Shown in pieces: positions 36,217 through 47,670 of a stretch of 64,000 bases of DNA (its first letter is position 1; each line of letters begins with the position of its first letter). A program made the translations under genes and the position numbers. The stretch lies in the NCBI GenBank assembly GCA_034687125.1, contig JAQGBZ010000014.1:124001-188000 (forward strand). Reading direction: 5' to 3'. The notes under the pieces are model-generated. The model had not been told where the DNA came from. It was given only the letters and a program-made list of their open reading frames with translations, and searched no databases. The DNA comes from Neelides folsomi (Eukaryota; Arthropoda; Collembola; Neelipleona; Neelidae).

Positions 36217-36376
36217 ATCCTATTTTTACTTGGAATATTTCATTTTGAAAATGAAAATCTAGAATACTGATATAATTTTTAGTTAAACTACCTAGAACGA
36301 TCCTATTTCAACTTGGTATATTTCATTTTGAAAATGAAATTTTAACATCATGATTTTGAAAATGAGAATCTAGCAT
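36217..36376. repeat. 83-bp repeat family, second tandem pair
   Basis: Two copies offset by 83 bp (CCTATTTTTACTTGG at 36219, CCTATTTCAACTTGG at 36302), with the ACTACCTAGAACGAT junction also seen at 32.7 kb. The second copy decays after about 60 bp, like the pair at 32.7 kb. Confidence 0.85.
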
Positions 36377-36414
36377 TCTCTATAACCTGAAGATTTCGAA
36401 AAGAGGATTGAATA

Positions 36415-36618
36415 TTGCAATTTCCACCTCGTTCCCCGGACCTTACCTCGTCCGACTCATATTTATTTGGAAAAATTAAAAATAATGTCTATTCGAGCAA
36501 TCCAAGAAATCTTGAAGAATTGCGGAATAATATTTTACAAGAAGTTCGAAGAATTTTTACTGAAGAACTCAACAACGTTTTTCCAAACATGAGGCGTCGG
36601 CTCCAAATTTTAATTTAA
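36415..36618 (+). pseudogene. mariner-type transposase C-terminal fragment
   Basis: A 67-residue frame reads FPPRSPDLTSSDSYLFGKIK, then VYSSNPRNLEEL and MRRRLQ, ending in a stop. PPRSPDLTxxDxxLxG is the conserved stretch that carries the last catalytic acidic residue in mariner/Tc-type transposases. No upstream domain or terminal repeats are visible, so this is a remnant. It is unrelated in sequence to the Tc3-like element 2 kb upstream. Confidence 0.75.
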
Positions 36619-38797
36619 AAAAACTAAACGGTGACTTTTCCCTATGCTTTGACATTACTCGTGGGTAACGTCCTTAAAAAATACTCTGTATTGCGGACCA
36701 AAGTATCTTTTTATACCTCTCATACTCAAATAAGATATTTTACTCTGGTTCACCTCGTGTGTATAGTCGGTAAGGACTTGCTGCACCTACTCGGAGTTTA
36801 TTGGCTAAATGACGAGATCCATCCACAACGGTGATGGAGTTTAGGGATAGGGACTTCCTAAAAAGAGAAAGATAAAGAAGAGACAAAGTCATTCGCACTC
36901 AAACCTCAAAGCTCAAACTCTCTTCAGTTCCTCTCTAGCAGTCTCCATTGAAAGGGTTCGTCTTTTCCTCTCTTTACATAATCTCATCCTTATTAATACA
37001 AGGTTTATCTTGTTTAGACTAATAAACATCCATTAAGCCTCACTTTCATCCCTCTTTCAAAAAACTCATTTTTTCATTTGTGTACTTTTCTCCTCTTGAC
37101 TCCATCTTGTCTCGTTTACTTTATATTTTACCTTATTTACATTAATTGGGAGTATACGAAATTGCAAAGTTGTACTTGAAATTTACCAAAATCACGATAC
37201 TCCTAACTCCTACATGTCATACATACCTATACATAGGTACATATAAAAGTATTTATTTATCAACTTATATTCATACGTGCCACTGTCAAGGTTTCATGTT
37301 TCATGGTTAAACTTTAACTTTATTAACTAATTATATTACATATATAAAATGCCTTTCATTGTCAAAGTTTGCTGAATGTGCATTATTGAAAATTGATAAT
37401 TGACTTCAATTCTTCGATTCCAACACGAAGAAGGAACTTTCAGCAAAGCAAAAAATTGAGAGACCTTCATATTCACAGGTATCAATTTCATTCCAACCTA
37501 CACCTTACTTAACATGCACTGAAACGGGTTGTTGATCAAACTTTATAGTTCATTGCACAATTTCCCAGTAAAATCCACATTTTTTATATGTATTTTAAGT
37601 TTTTACCTTTCATAATTTACAGCCACTTGAGGTAGTGTAGTGAGGTAGCCGTTTTCTCATTTCTATATTTTAGAATTATCATTATTTACTTTACCCTTTA
37701 CTTACTAAATTGCATGATTCTATGTATAAGTGTATAACCTTACCTTTAATTGTGAGAACTACTTGAAGAGGTTGGAAACTCGCGAGAGTACATGAGATAA
37801 AATAACTCTGATTTATTTATTTTATTATCAACTCTACCACCGAGCATAGCAGATATCGACTTCTAATCCATTTTGTTGGTGATAATTTTGTAAAAAATTT
37901 ATCTGAATTTTAATTTTTATTATCAATATCTTTGTCATAAAATAAATATTTGTATGACTAAATTTACATATAAATGGGTAGACGTAGTATGTCATTATAC
38001 TACGTACATATTTGTATTTTTACACTATGTACGGTGTGTTAAAATGTCTTAATCATCCACAAGGATTGGAAGATTAAAAGTCATGGTAAACATACGCCTC
38101 TTCAGTTAAGTTCTCAAGTTCTTGGAATTCTTACATGATATAACCCTCTTAAATAGCCATATTATCTGTTTTATCAGTGACGATACAAAGTGGTGGCTAA
38201 ATTGAGGAGGAGTGGCAGAGTAAAAGATTTGGTTCACAAGTGCAAAATTGCAAAGGCGTATTACTCAAATAAGTGAAATGCATTGAGGAATTCAAAGATA
38301 CAATTTGGCTTCTTAAATAATAAACTGTATAGAAATACTCACCTCCTTCTGGACTATGAACATATGAACTAATAGTCTAAAGTCCAACCATCCGTACAAA
38401 CATCGAGTTCAGTGCTTGTTTATTATTTTTTGGCCAAGAAGTGCCAAGTGGAATCTCCTTTGTAATTATTTATCAAAGCCCTCGAGCTAATTTCCTCTCT
38501 TAAATCGTCAGTCCCAACATCAGTCAACCTCCAAATTGCTTCAAGTTAAGATCAGTAATTATTGAGCAGTAAGTAAAGAGAGAGTCATTACATTCCAAGT
38601 ATAACTACGATATAATTAAATACATACTACACAGGAGTAATTGTGGAAGTTCAAGTGATGAAAAACTTCAAATTTTAACCAGCAATTTCAAAAGGCACTC
38701 CAGAACAATAACAACAATGCTATAACATTTCCAAGTGGTGTAATATAATTTATATTGTTGCAAAAAGGTTTGTTTTGCAAGATTATAGCAGAGTGCA

Positions 38798-41399
38798 ATG
38801 AAACAGCAAACAAGAGGGAGATTATTTTTATTTGTTTTAATAAGTTTGTGCCCCCGTTGGGTCGTTGGAGAAAGCGGAGATGGAGCCAAGAGAGAAACGG
38901 TCAGATACTTTGATGAATTTGATGATACAAACAACGCTGACACTGATGTTCTTGTTCATCTCAATGAAACTCAAAATTCAATTTGCCACACAATCAATTC
39001 TTGTCAGTTCAATTATCACAATAGCACTCTTAAGAAAAACAAGTGCCGGTGTGATAAAAATTGTTTAATTTATGGGGACTGCTGCCACGATCGTGTCGTT
39101 GGCCAAAATGATCAAATCAATGAACGAGAAAGGGAACATTTGGGAAAATGCAGATTGCTTCAGGTAGTTTTACATTTATATTTTCAATTTATTTTTATTT
39201 TGTATAATATGGCTGCATTACAATCTAATAAAATTTTAAGAGTAAAATTACTCTTAATACTATTTGCATACGATATTATATAGTACTAATAAAATTAATA
39301 ATTAATATTTTTAGAAAAATCATGATGGGGAACGTGTTAATGAAGTCTGGGCAAACATGATCAGTTTTTGTCCTGCGAACTTCACGACGGATGAAACCGG
39401 TATAAGAAACAAATGTGAAAATGACACTTTTGATGAAGATGTTGGGGATTGGACATACGAGAGAGACATTCCTGTTTATGGACGAGATCTCCTTTTTAAG
39501 AACATTTATTGTGCCGAATGTTATGGATTGTTCCGGAACGAAATTGAGCCTTGGAACTTCTCATTGAAATGCAGCAAAAGTTTGAACGACACCACAAGCC
39601 AAGATTTTTTAAACACTTCAATTTACGATTACATCCCTAGAGATCGTTCTTTTACCAATCGTGATCTTGAATGTGTAATCCAAATTACACAATTGATCGA
39701 TTTGAGCCAAAATGAATACAATATCCATTTGTGCCATGAGGGCCCAATCGATCATTGTCACGAAGGATTCAATGACACTTATACAAAAAATTTGTGTCAT
39801 TCCTACACAAATTATATTTACCATCCAGATATGAAATATAAAAATCTTCATTGTGCACTCTGTAATTTTGTCAAAAGTGAAGTGTTAGCTGAGTATAAAT
39901 GCGACGAACAAATCACTTTTAGAATATTCGGGCAAGATAAACCTCTGAGTCTTTTATTTGATTTCCGATTTGATTTAGAGCTAAATGTTGGCTACACAAA
40001 AAAATGTTCTGATCAAGAAACATGGAATAATTATCAAAAGCGATGTGATTTCAAACATTGTGGTAAAAATGAAATATTACGAGATGGGAATTGTGAACCC
40101 GAAAAGCTGAAAGATAATGGGGGTGACAAGAAGGCCTCATTGACAGTGCTACCCATTGACATATCTAAAATGGAGAAAAACTGTCCTCGAATTTTCCTTC
40201 ACAAGGATGAATTTGAGATGGATGAGAATTCCACCGTGCGGGTTAAAACAGACGAGGGCGAGAAATTATACATGCTGGGCGAATATGAGATGTGGAACGA
40301 AACTACCATTTCCATTTGCGGAGAAAATCTCCTTGAAGGATTCCAACTTCGGTTTTCTCCGGTTCTGAGCAGGATTTCATCAATCAGCCTGATCATTTCC
40401 CTTGTTTGTCTTTTCTTCCATATGGTACTTTACATGTTGTTGCCAAAATTGAGGAATTTGCCCGGACGGAATCTTTTCTGTCTCACGCTCTCCCTCTTCA
40501 TTGCCCAACTCCTTTTCCTTACATTAGGGAACGGGAGTGAGATTCGGGAATTGTGTTTTTCCTTGGCCATCTCTATGCATTACTTTTTCCTCGCTGCGTT
40601 CTTCTGGATGAACATCATGAGCTTCGATATCTGGAGAACCTTCACTTGCAAAATGATGCGAAGACGCGATGGGTCTTCGTCTGAGCGGAATATCACATTC
40701 ATTAAATACAGCCTTTTTGCATGGATTCTCCCGGCCCTCATCGTCTCATTGGCAGTTTTCCTCGACTTTTGGGATTTCAGTCTTATCAAGAGGGATGGCG
40801 AGATCGAGAGCGAGAAATTGGAAAATGAGAAGAGTTTGAGCGAAGGCTTGAGCCTTTTGGAGCAATTGAAACCCAATTATGGGCAAAATGGGATTTGCTG
40901 GATTAGCAAGAGAATGTCTCTCTTTGCCTTCTTCGCCTGTCCGGTCTTTTGTATCTTGGCTGGGAATTTGATCCTTTTCTCCTTGACGGCAAGAGCTATA
41001 TTGGTTCAGCAACAAGAGGCTAGTAAGATTTTGAAGCAGAAGGAATCTCCGAGCAAAGCGTCAGGATCGCTCTCTCATAGTTCGATCAAAGATGAAATGA
41101 GGCTGAAATTATATGTGAAGTTGGCCCTCATTATGGGGCTCACTTGGGTGCTGGGTTTCATTGCGGCAGCTTTGGACTCACAATTCGTATGGTATCCATT
41201 TGTCATCTTCAACGGACTCCAAGGAGCCTTCATCTTCTTGGCTTTCGACTGCAAGAGAAAAATTGTTAAAATGCTGAATGAAAAAACGGGAATCTCCCAT
41301 TCCTCCTCTCGCCCATCGAGGAGGGAAACGACCACGAGTTTTACAAGCAAATCCACAACAATTTCAACCTCCTTGCGAACAAACCCAGATCCGGTTTAG
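38798..41399 (+). CDS. Methuselah-like family B GPCR with somatomedin-B-like N-terminus
   Basis: Two exons (38798–39163, 39315–41399), 816 residues. A signal peptide (LFLFVLISLCPRWVVG) opens the protein. Next is a Cys cluster CRCDKNCLIYGDCCHD typical of somatomedin-B domains, then a long Cys-rich, N-glycosylation-rich ectodomain to about residue 470. Seven membrane segments follow at about 475–770. TM3–TM4 has FFWMNIMSFDIWRTF, the Methuselah-family signature; later blocks are KLALIMGLTWVLGF and FNGLQGAFIFLAFDC. The tail is Ser/Thr-rich. I see no autoproteolysis (GPS) motif before TM1. Ligand and pathway are unknown; a plasma-membrane receptor role is inferred. The start was chosen because it begins the signal peptide. 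Confidence 0.88.
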
Positions 41400-43160
41400 A
41401 AATCCCAGCCATAGTCAATGCCAATTTATCTCCATTATCTTACCAAGGCTATTTGAAAGATCAATTAATGAACGTAGCGTGCGGCTTGTTAATTCTTAAT
41501 ATAATGGTGCGAATTTATAATTGTTGCTGCTAATATGAATAGCTCACTTGTAATATGAACATACACATTCATATTTAATTACATGGAATGTATCTATTCC
41601 CACGAGCCAGTACCAGTAACGCAACATATGCAACTTAAGTATTATTCTAGAGTATATTAAACATAAGTAAGTACTCATATAATATAAGCCATTCGTCAAT
41701 TTATGTTCATAAACTCTTTCAGTGTTTTTTTAAATCTCACCGACTGCGTTGAATAATGAAGTAAGCTTACTTAATATTTTAAGTTAATCTTAATTGTTGA
41801 TTTTGTATATATCGTAGCATTCACGATTAAATGAAGATATTAATTTGCTATATTATCTCAATTACATATTTAGTAAACTTTTATTAAAAATAATGATACG
41901 CCTAAATTTTACTTATATACATACACACTTATATACATATGTAAATGTATAAGTTTCTGTATATTAGTTTATTTGTCTATATTGTTGTTCATTTTATTGC
42001 TATAAATATTCAATTTTTAAGTACATAAATATATATTCTAATTGTATGTATTTAAATCTCTTGTGTACTGAAATGAGTTGCCAAAATTAACTTTAATGAA
42101 CATTTGTTATTTAATAGGTATTTACATATATAAACTTTAATTATTTTAAAAGCAAATTAATATACAATTAAATGTAATATTGCTTATTTATCTATGTAAT
42201 GTTTTCAATCCGATTAAAGCTCTATTAAAGAATAACATAAACATATTGTACAAACAAAATTTTACTTTGTGTGGAAGGCCGTATTTTACACCCAAAAAGT
42301 TTAGCTATTTCTAGTTTAGTTCTAGGAAATATTGAATAGGCAAACAGCGGCTACAAGGCATAAATATTTAAGCTTTAAAATGAGTAAATGGACAAACTAA
42401 AAGGTCCGTAACATAGTTATTTAGTTATATAAGAAAGAACTAGAACATAAATCATCTTTTGACATCACCCTGCTTTTGACAGTTATAAATGGGATTTTGA
42501 GCTTATTATTGAAGACTTATGGAATGAATTGAATTTTTTTATGTTTTATTCATAAATTGCATTTAACCGCAAGTTTCCCTAACTCGAGAAATATTTACAT
42601 GTTAAAAACAATTAACGGAATGAGTAATTACACCCTTTAAACTTATTCGTTTCAAGTAAAGAAAATACCTATCTTGTAGAGAAATTCGCCATCTACAAAA
42701 ACCGTTTAAAAACTCGATTTCCATTAAATATTTGGAATAATTAATTATTTAACCATAAACTTGAAACAGCACAAAAATTCTAATTTAAACTTTGACGAGT
42801 ATTCGCGGGATGTTTGCTTAGTTATGTATATAGATTACCTATACTTGTTCGAAAGGTAAAGAATTGATCTAATTAAATCCTTTATAAAATTTTCGAATAA
42901 TTTAACTGGTTAATTATTATTAACGATTAAACACGAATTTAACTAAAAAGCCATTTTTAATTAATTGTACAACATAGTAACAATATTTAGCAGGGGCGGT
43001 CCCAGTATTTGAAGAAGGGTAGTATTCTTACTATTTAAACTGCAATATGAATGAGATAAGAGGATTTATGCAATCTTGCAATAATAACACATCAGACGTC
43101 ACAAACATTGTTTTGCATTCTTTGGAAGCTTTATTACATTTCATGATTTTAATAATGAAA
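41400..43160. other. convergent spacer between the GPCR and the PLP enzyme
   Basis: 1.76 kb of very AT-rich DNA. It carries the GPCR 3' UTR and the PLP-enzyme poly(A) signal (AATAAA on the minus strand, 43130–43135). I see no gene or repeat. Confidence 0.6.
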
Positions 43161-45313
43161 TTATTTAGCATAGCATATAGCCTTTTTTAAAGCTTGATCC
43201 AAATCTTTGATTATAGCATCTGGATTTTCGAGTCCCACAGACAATCTCACATAGTTGAGTGTAATCCCAAGTGTTTCCAGCTCTTCTTTTGTCAAAAAAC
43301 AATGGCTGAGCAGTGCCCTACAAAAGATTACATATTTTAAATACCTAATAATACCTAATATTGTGAAGAACTTATTCATGATCAGCATTCGTCTGAAGCA
43401 TTCGTTTGAATATAATATATTATTCTTATTTTGCATAAAATGAATTACGGGACGCTGGCCAAGCTGACATCTGCACCCAACGATGCTGCCCGTCTCACTA
43501 ATTTCAATTCGTCCATGAAGGAGCACACAGCGTTGTAATCTCCTTTAAGATAAACCCCAACCATTCCTGAATGACCTGAGGATTGCTCCAATGCCAATTG
43601 ATGTTGAGGATGGGAAGGAAGCCCTTGTAAATAAATCATAAAAATTATATAAAAATAAATGTTGGGTTATTTTCATGCGTAGGGGGTAAATATAAAAATA
43701 TTTAATCTGGTCCAGACCGGGATGAACAACTTTCTCCACTCCTGGATGAGTTTCAAGAAACTTTGCCACTTTGAACCCATTTTTCATGTGTTGGTTCATT
43801 CTCATTGGAAGGGTTTTCAAACTTCGGATGAGTAAGTAGCAGTCAAATGGACTTGGAACTCCTCCCTTTTCTGTTTTTAATTAAATTAACCTTAATCTTA
43901 ATTTCAATCAAAATAAATCAATAATATAGAGAGAACTTATATAATGACGAATTTCATTTCATTTACATTAGGAATTGATAATTTGTTTATCATCATTTCA
44001 TCACATGGTCAATAATGGTCTCATGTCTCATTACTCATTACTCAGAATATATGATTTTATGCTATATTTTATAATCTTAATGTCATACGTATAAAAATTA
44101 ATAGATAGTAGAAGACTATAGAATTTTTAGAATTGGTTGCATACGCTGTTGGGCAAAATATATCTTCTTATATATTTCATCGTTATTTGTAGCCACACTT
44201 CCAGACAAGATATCTCCGTGACCTCCAAGATATTTTGTGCAGGAGTGAAGTGAAACGTCAATTCCAAGGTCGAGAGGTCTTTGAAGGTAAGGAGTCATGA
44301 ATGTATTATCAATGGCTACAAATGTTCCTTGATTCAAATTATGAACAGCCGTCGTGATCGCTTTGATTTCCACTAGTGTGAGAGTTGGATTTGATGGAGA
44401 TTCGAGATATACGAGCTAATTGACAAAATTTTGAGTTCTAATTACTCCCATTTTGTACAATACATCCCATTAGAGCTGTAAATTCCATATAATTTATAAG
44501 AGATCATATAACGGATATACTCACTTTGGTATTTGGCTTGACTTTCTCCATAATATCTTTGCACAAGCCGCTCATGACAATGTCAACAGCAATGTTAAAC
44601 TTTTCGAGGTTTTTAATGAGAGTGTAAGCTCCTCCGTACATTGGCATCATACACACAATATGATCTCCGCTTTGAAGAATTTCCAAAACCGCTGAGATGG
44701 CAGCCGATCCAGATCCATAAGTAAGAGCTTGAGAAATTACAATATTATTTTACTAATTACTTATGCTTTGATGTATAATTTGTTTAAATTGTGAACATGA
44801 AACTTGCTTTTATTTTAATCTTTGACCGAGCATTATTTACGAGTTACATATGTGGAAATACCATATTTTGCATTTTCTAATTTTGCCAAACAGCTTTCAA
44901 GAGCGTCCCTTGTTGGGTTTGAATATCTTGTATATTCATATTGTTTCTAATTATGAAAGAAGTGTAAGAATTCAGGGTTGTTTCTAATTATTGTAATTAG
45001 ATTGATTGTACTACAACTGTATTGTTCAGATTCGCAAAATAATAATAAATAAAAATTAATGAAATATACTCTGTCAGCATTGGTAAATGTATTAATGCAA
45101 ATGAACCTTATCTGTTTCGCCCGTCTTCACCGATTTTACTCCTGGCATGATGAATGAATTTGCAGTGACAATGGGCGTCACAAGGGGCTTTGATGCAAAT
45201 GACTCCGGGTCGCATGTTCCAGAAATTAATAGTGTTTCAAAATCTGCTGAAAGCTTTTTCCAATTTCCTTCTCCAGCTCCTACTTGATGAACGTGTCCGT
45301 TGGTTTGTGGCAT
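43161..45313 (-). CDS. cystathionine gamma-lyase family PLP enzyme
   Basis: Seven exons (45313–45107, 44946–44862, 44727–44525, 44415–44145, 43870–43718, 43623–43449, 43317–43161) give 416 residues. Cys/Met-metabolism PLP-enzyme landmarks run in order: YEYTRYSNPTRDALE, YGSGSAAISAVLEIL, MYGGAY, VYLESPSNPTL, AIDNTFMTPYLQRPL, the Schiff-base lysine in SCTKYLGGHGDILSGS, GGVPSPFDCYLLIRSLKTL, GLPSHPQH and NYVRLSVGLEN. Cystathionine gamma-lyase splits cystathionine to cysteine, ammonia and 2-oxobutyrate in the cytosol. Human CTH has ESLAELPAIMTH where this protein has VSLASVPALLSH, and YEYSRSGNPT where it has YEYTRYSNPT, so substrate preference may differ. Alternatives are a methionine gamma-lyase-like enzyme or another family member. 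The start is the ATG at 45313; an upstream TTG is not a credible start. Confidence 0.88.
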
Positions 45314-46461
45314 CTTCAATCCCTATTTCTCGAAACTGGGAGTAATGGAAGAAACAACAGAATTTGATGACTTTCTTTTAAAGACTCAAAAGGATGTGGA
45401 ATGAGCTGAGAGAGTCATTGCGTTTGGTTAAATATAATTCATCAGATACATGCGGTTGCTCAATAGTAATAAAAATCATTTTTCAGCTTTATAGTAGATT
45501 GAATATTCTGAATGTCATTAATACACACATTATGTATCATAACTTTTAAACATCCCAAATATTCAATGATGATTATATAAGGTCTATGATAGTTCCAAAT
45601 ATTTAGTTAACGGTTTTATTAATAGTTATTTATATGTTTCTCAATCTATGCAGAATACTTATTTTGATTTGTAGATTCAATCTGGTAATGATTAAGGGTT
45701 AAATGATATCGTAATAACTGACCATCAAATTTATGCCCTTTGGATTGATTAAGTATTAAATACCACACTACACACCCATGGATTTATTTGTAAGGACTCG
45801 CATATATAAATATCATGATTTCTTGATATTGGATGGAATTTTAGGCTTTTGTGCTCTTGAATAAAATTGAATCGCATGTGAATATAATTTTGTATTTATT
45901 ATAATTTTTGTTTTATGTTTTACATTCTTTGTACAAATTAAGGTAAAATTAAGGGCTGTGCCCGTATTCGTTCATTCAGGTGTGTTTTCTTACTAAATCG
46001 ATGTGCCCGTATTCGTAACTTTTACCCAATGTCAATTAATTAATGTCATATTCTAATTGGGCATTTGGGGTTTGCATTTATGCACGTAAGCAAGTTGATT
46101 CTCAACACAACTTGGTTAGGCTTTTGCATATTTTATACAATCATGGTTTAATTAAATAAAGTAAGCAGAAACATGTAATGAGTATGGTATATCGTATTTA
46201 ATATTTTAAAATATGAATTGCAAACATGGTTTAATATTATTTGTACCATCCATAGACAGACAGCATAGATAAATCAGCTAAAATAGAATAAAATACGAAA
46301 CTTTATTTGCTCGATGTTAAATACTGCCAACATTTCGCTTTTATTTCAAAATTAAAGTTGGCCATCTAAAAAGAAAACAGAAGAAGAGAAAAAGATTTAA
46401 TTCAGTTTGGAATTCTCATTAAACTCAACAAAAGTCTGGTTAAAATTGTGATTCCTGCGCC
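45314..46461. promoter_or_regulatory. divergent spacer between the PLP enzyme and the NDUFA3-like gene
   Basis: 1.15 kb carrying both promoters. The only structure I noticed is a 15-bp direct repeat, TGTGCCCGTATTCGT, at 45957–45971 and 46002–46016. No coding is seen. Confidence 0.5.
45957..46016. repeat. 15-bp direct repeat pair
   Basis: TGTGCCCGTATTCGT occurs twice with 45-bp spacing (45957–45971, 46002–46016), less AT-rich than the flanks. It could be a paired binding site or a duplication scar. Confidence 0.8.
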
Positions 46462-47150
46462 ATGTCGCCGCCGGTCTGGAATCAAGGAAGTGAGTTTGTC
46501 TTATTTTTAAGCAATTATTTCTAATTTTCTTGCTTAAATACTATTATTAATCATTATTATTTTCACAATAATAAATATATTTTGCTAATAGTCAGGGCTT
46601 TGCTGAAGCAAGGATGGAACGAAATTCCAGAGGTCATGGGAGCCTCCGTCTTCTTTGTAATCGGTAAGATAGTTAAAATGAAAAAATTATATTGATTGTG
46701 TTTAGGATTTTTTTTGGACGGAAGTTCGAATAATATAAATTAATAATAAATATAAATACTTTTAATTGGGAAATGCTTAATAATATATAAAAATGAGATT
46801 TATTTATTTTACGTTGATTTCTTATAGGAGTGGTTGGTAGTGCATGGCTAATCTATGACACGAATACGAACAACAAACAATATAGACGCTACAAGGATCG
46901 CTATTTGGGTAAAAAAATTTCATTATATTGATCTGTAAATTGTTATCAATACATAATATTATATTAAATACTTATTATAAGTATTCAATATCTAATTAAT
47001 ACTTCATTCGTTAAGTTGTTAAATTTGTACATCTTTAGGGATAAATTCATATAATGTGTGCTTATTGTAATTTCAGTCTACCGACCGGACGATCCAAAAC
47101 TCAAATTTGTTAAGCGTGGTGAAGATAGCCCACCGGTGACCAAATTATGA
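46462..47150 (+). CDS. small single-pass protein, complex I B9 (NDUFA3)-like
   Basis: Four short exons (46462–46489, 46592–46663, 46828–46908, 47077–47150) give 84 residues. After a short lead (MSPPVWNQGIRALLKQGWNE) comes one membrane span (VMGASVFFVIGVVGSAWLIY), then a basic tail with YRRYKDRYLVYRPDDPKLK. Size, one span near the N-terminus and the pattern LKxxWxxxP followed by a hydrophobic run and a Tyr/Pro-rich tail resemble NDUFA3/B9, an accessory subunit of mitochondrial complex I. The identity is weak; other small respiratory-chain subunits are possible. All introns are in frame and canonical, so the gene itself is well supported. Confidence 0.6.
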
Positions 47151-47670
47151 ATCATTTTCAAACACGTAGAGCAATATAATTAATTGTATTTAGAGTCGAT
47201 GCCAACATCAGTTGTAAATTTTGCGTAAAATGAATATAAACCTTATCCCGGACGTTAAATATTTCTTTTATTTAAATGAGCATAATTTGCAATGATAGAG
47301 ACTTAAGAAGAATCTCTATTATCAATTTTCATCACAATTCTCTCTCACATTTTGGATAACTCTAAACATAATAAGTACATACTTAATTTACATCCATGTG
47401 CCTAGGTATTCAAAGCAAGATTACTAATTGTGTAATATTTGTAGTGAGTATGTAAACCCTATATTGTGCAAGTAATTTTAATCCTATATGTAATCCTATA
47501 TGTAATGTAATGCTTCGCATACCATACTTCATACAAATGATCAAATAACAAATGTTAGATGAGCGAGGAATGGGCGTATTTGATTTAGCACTAGTGTATA
47601 TGGAATTAAAAGTGGCCAAAATTTGAACAAAACCAACGAAAAATAGAATTTATTTAACAAATCAACATGG
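47151..47670. other. convergent spacer, NDUFA3-like / Gly-Tyr-rich gene
   Basis: 520 bp of AT-rich sequence with both 3' UTRs. The minus-strand gene's AATAAA is at 47649–47654. I see nothing else. Confidence 0.5.

Larger units (their letters stand above)
35348..38797. other. gene-poor repeat region upstream of the GPCR
   Basis: It contains the TTAGG blocks (35802–35873), the 63-bp array (35978–36213), two 83-bp repeat copies (36217–36376) and a transposase fragment (36415–36618). From about 36.65 to 38.6 kb I see no repeat or gene. The last few hundred bases must hold the GPCR promoter and leader. Confidence 0.6.
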
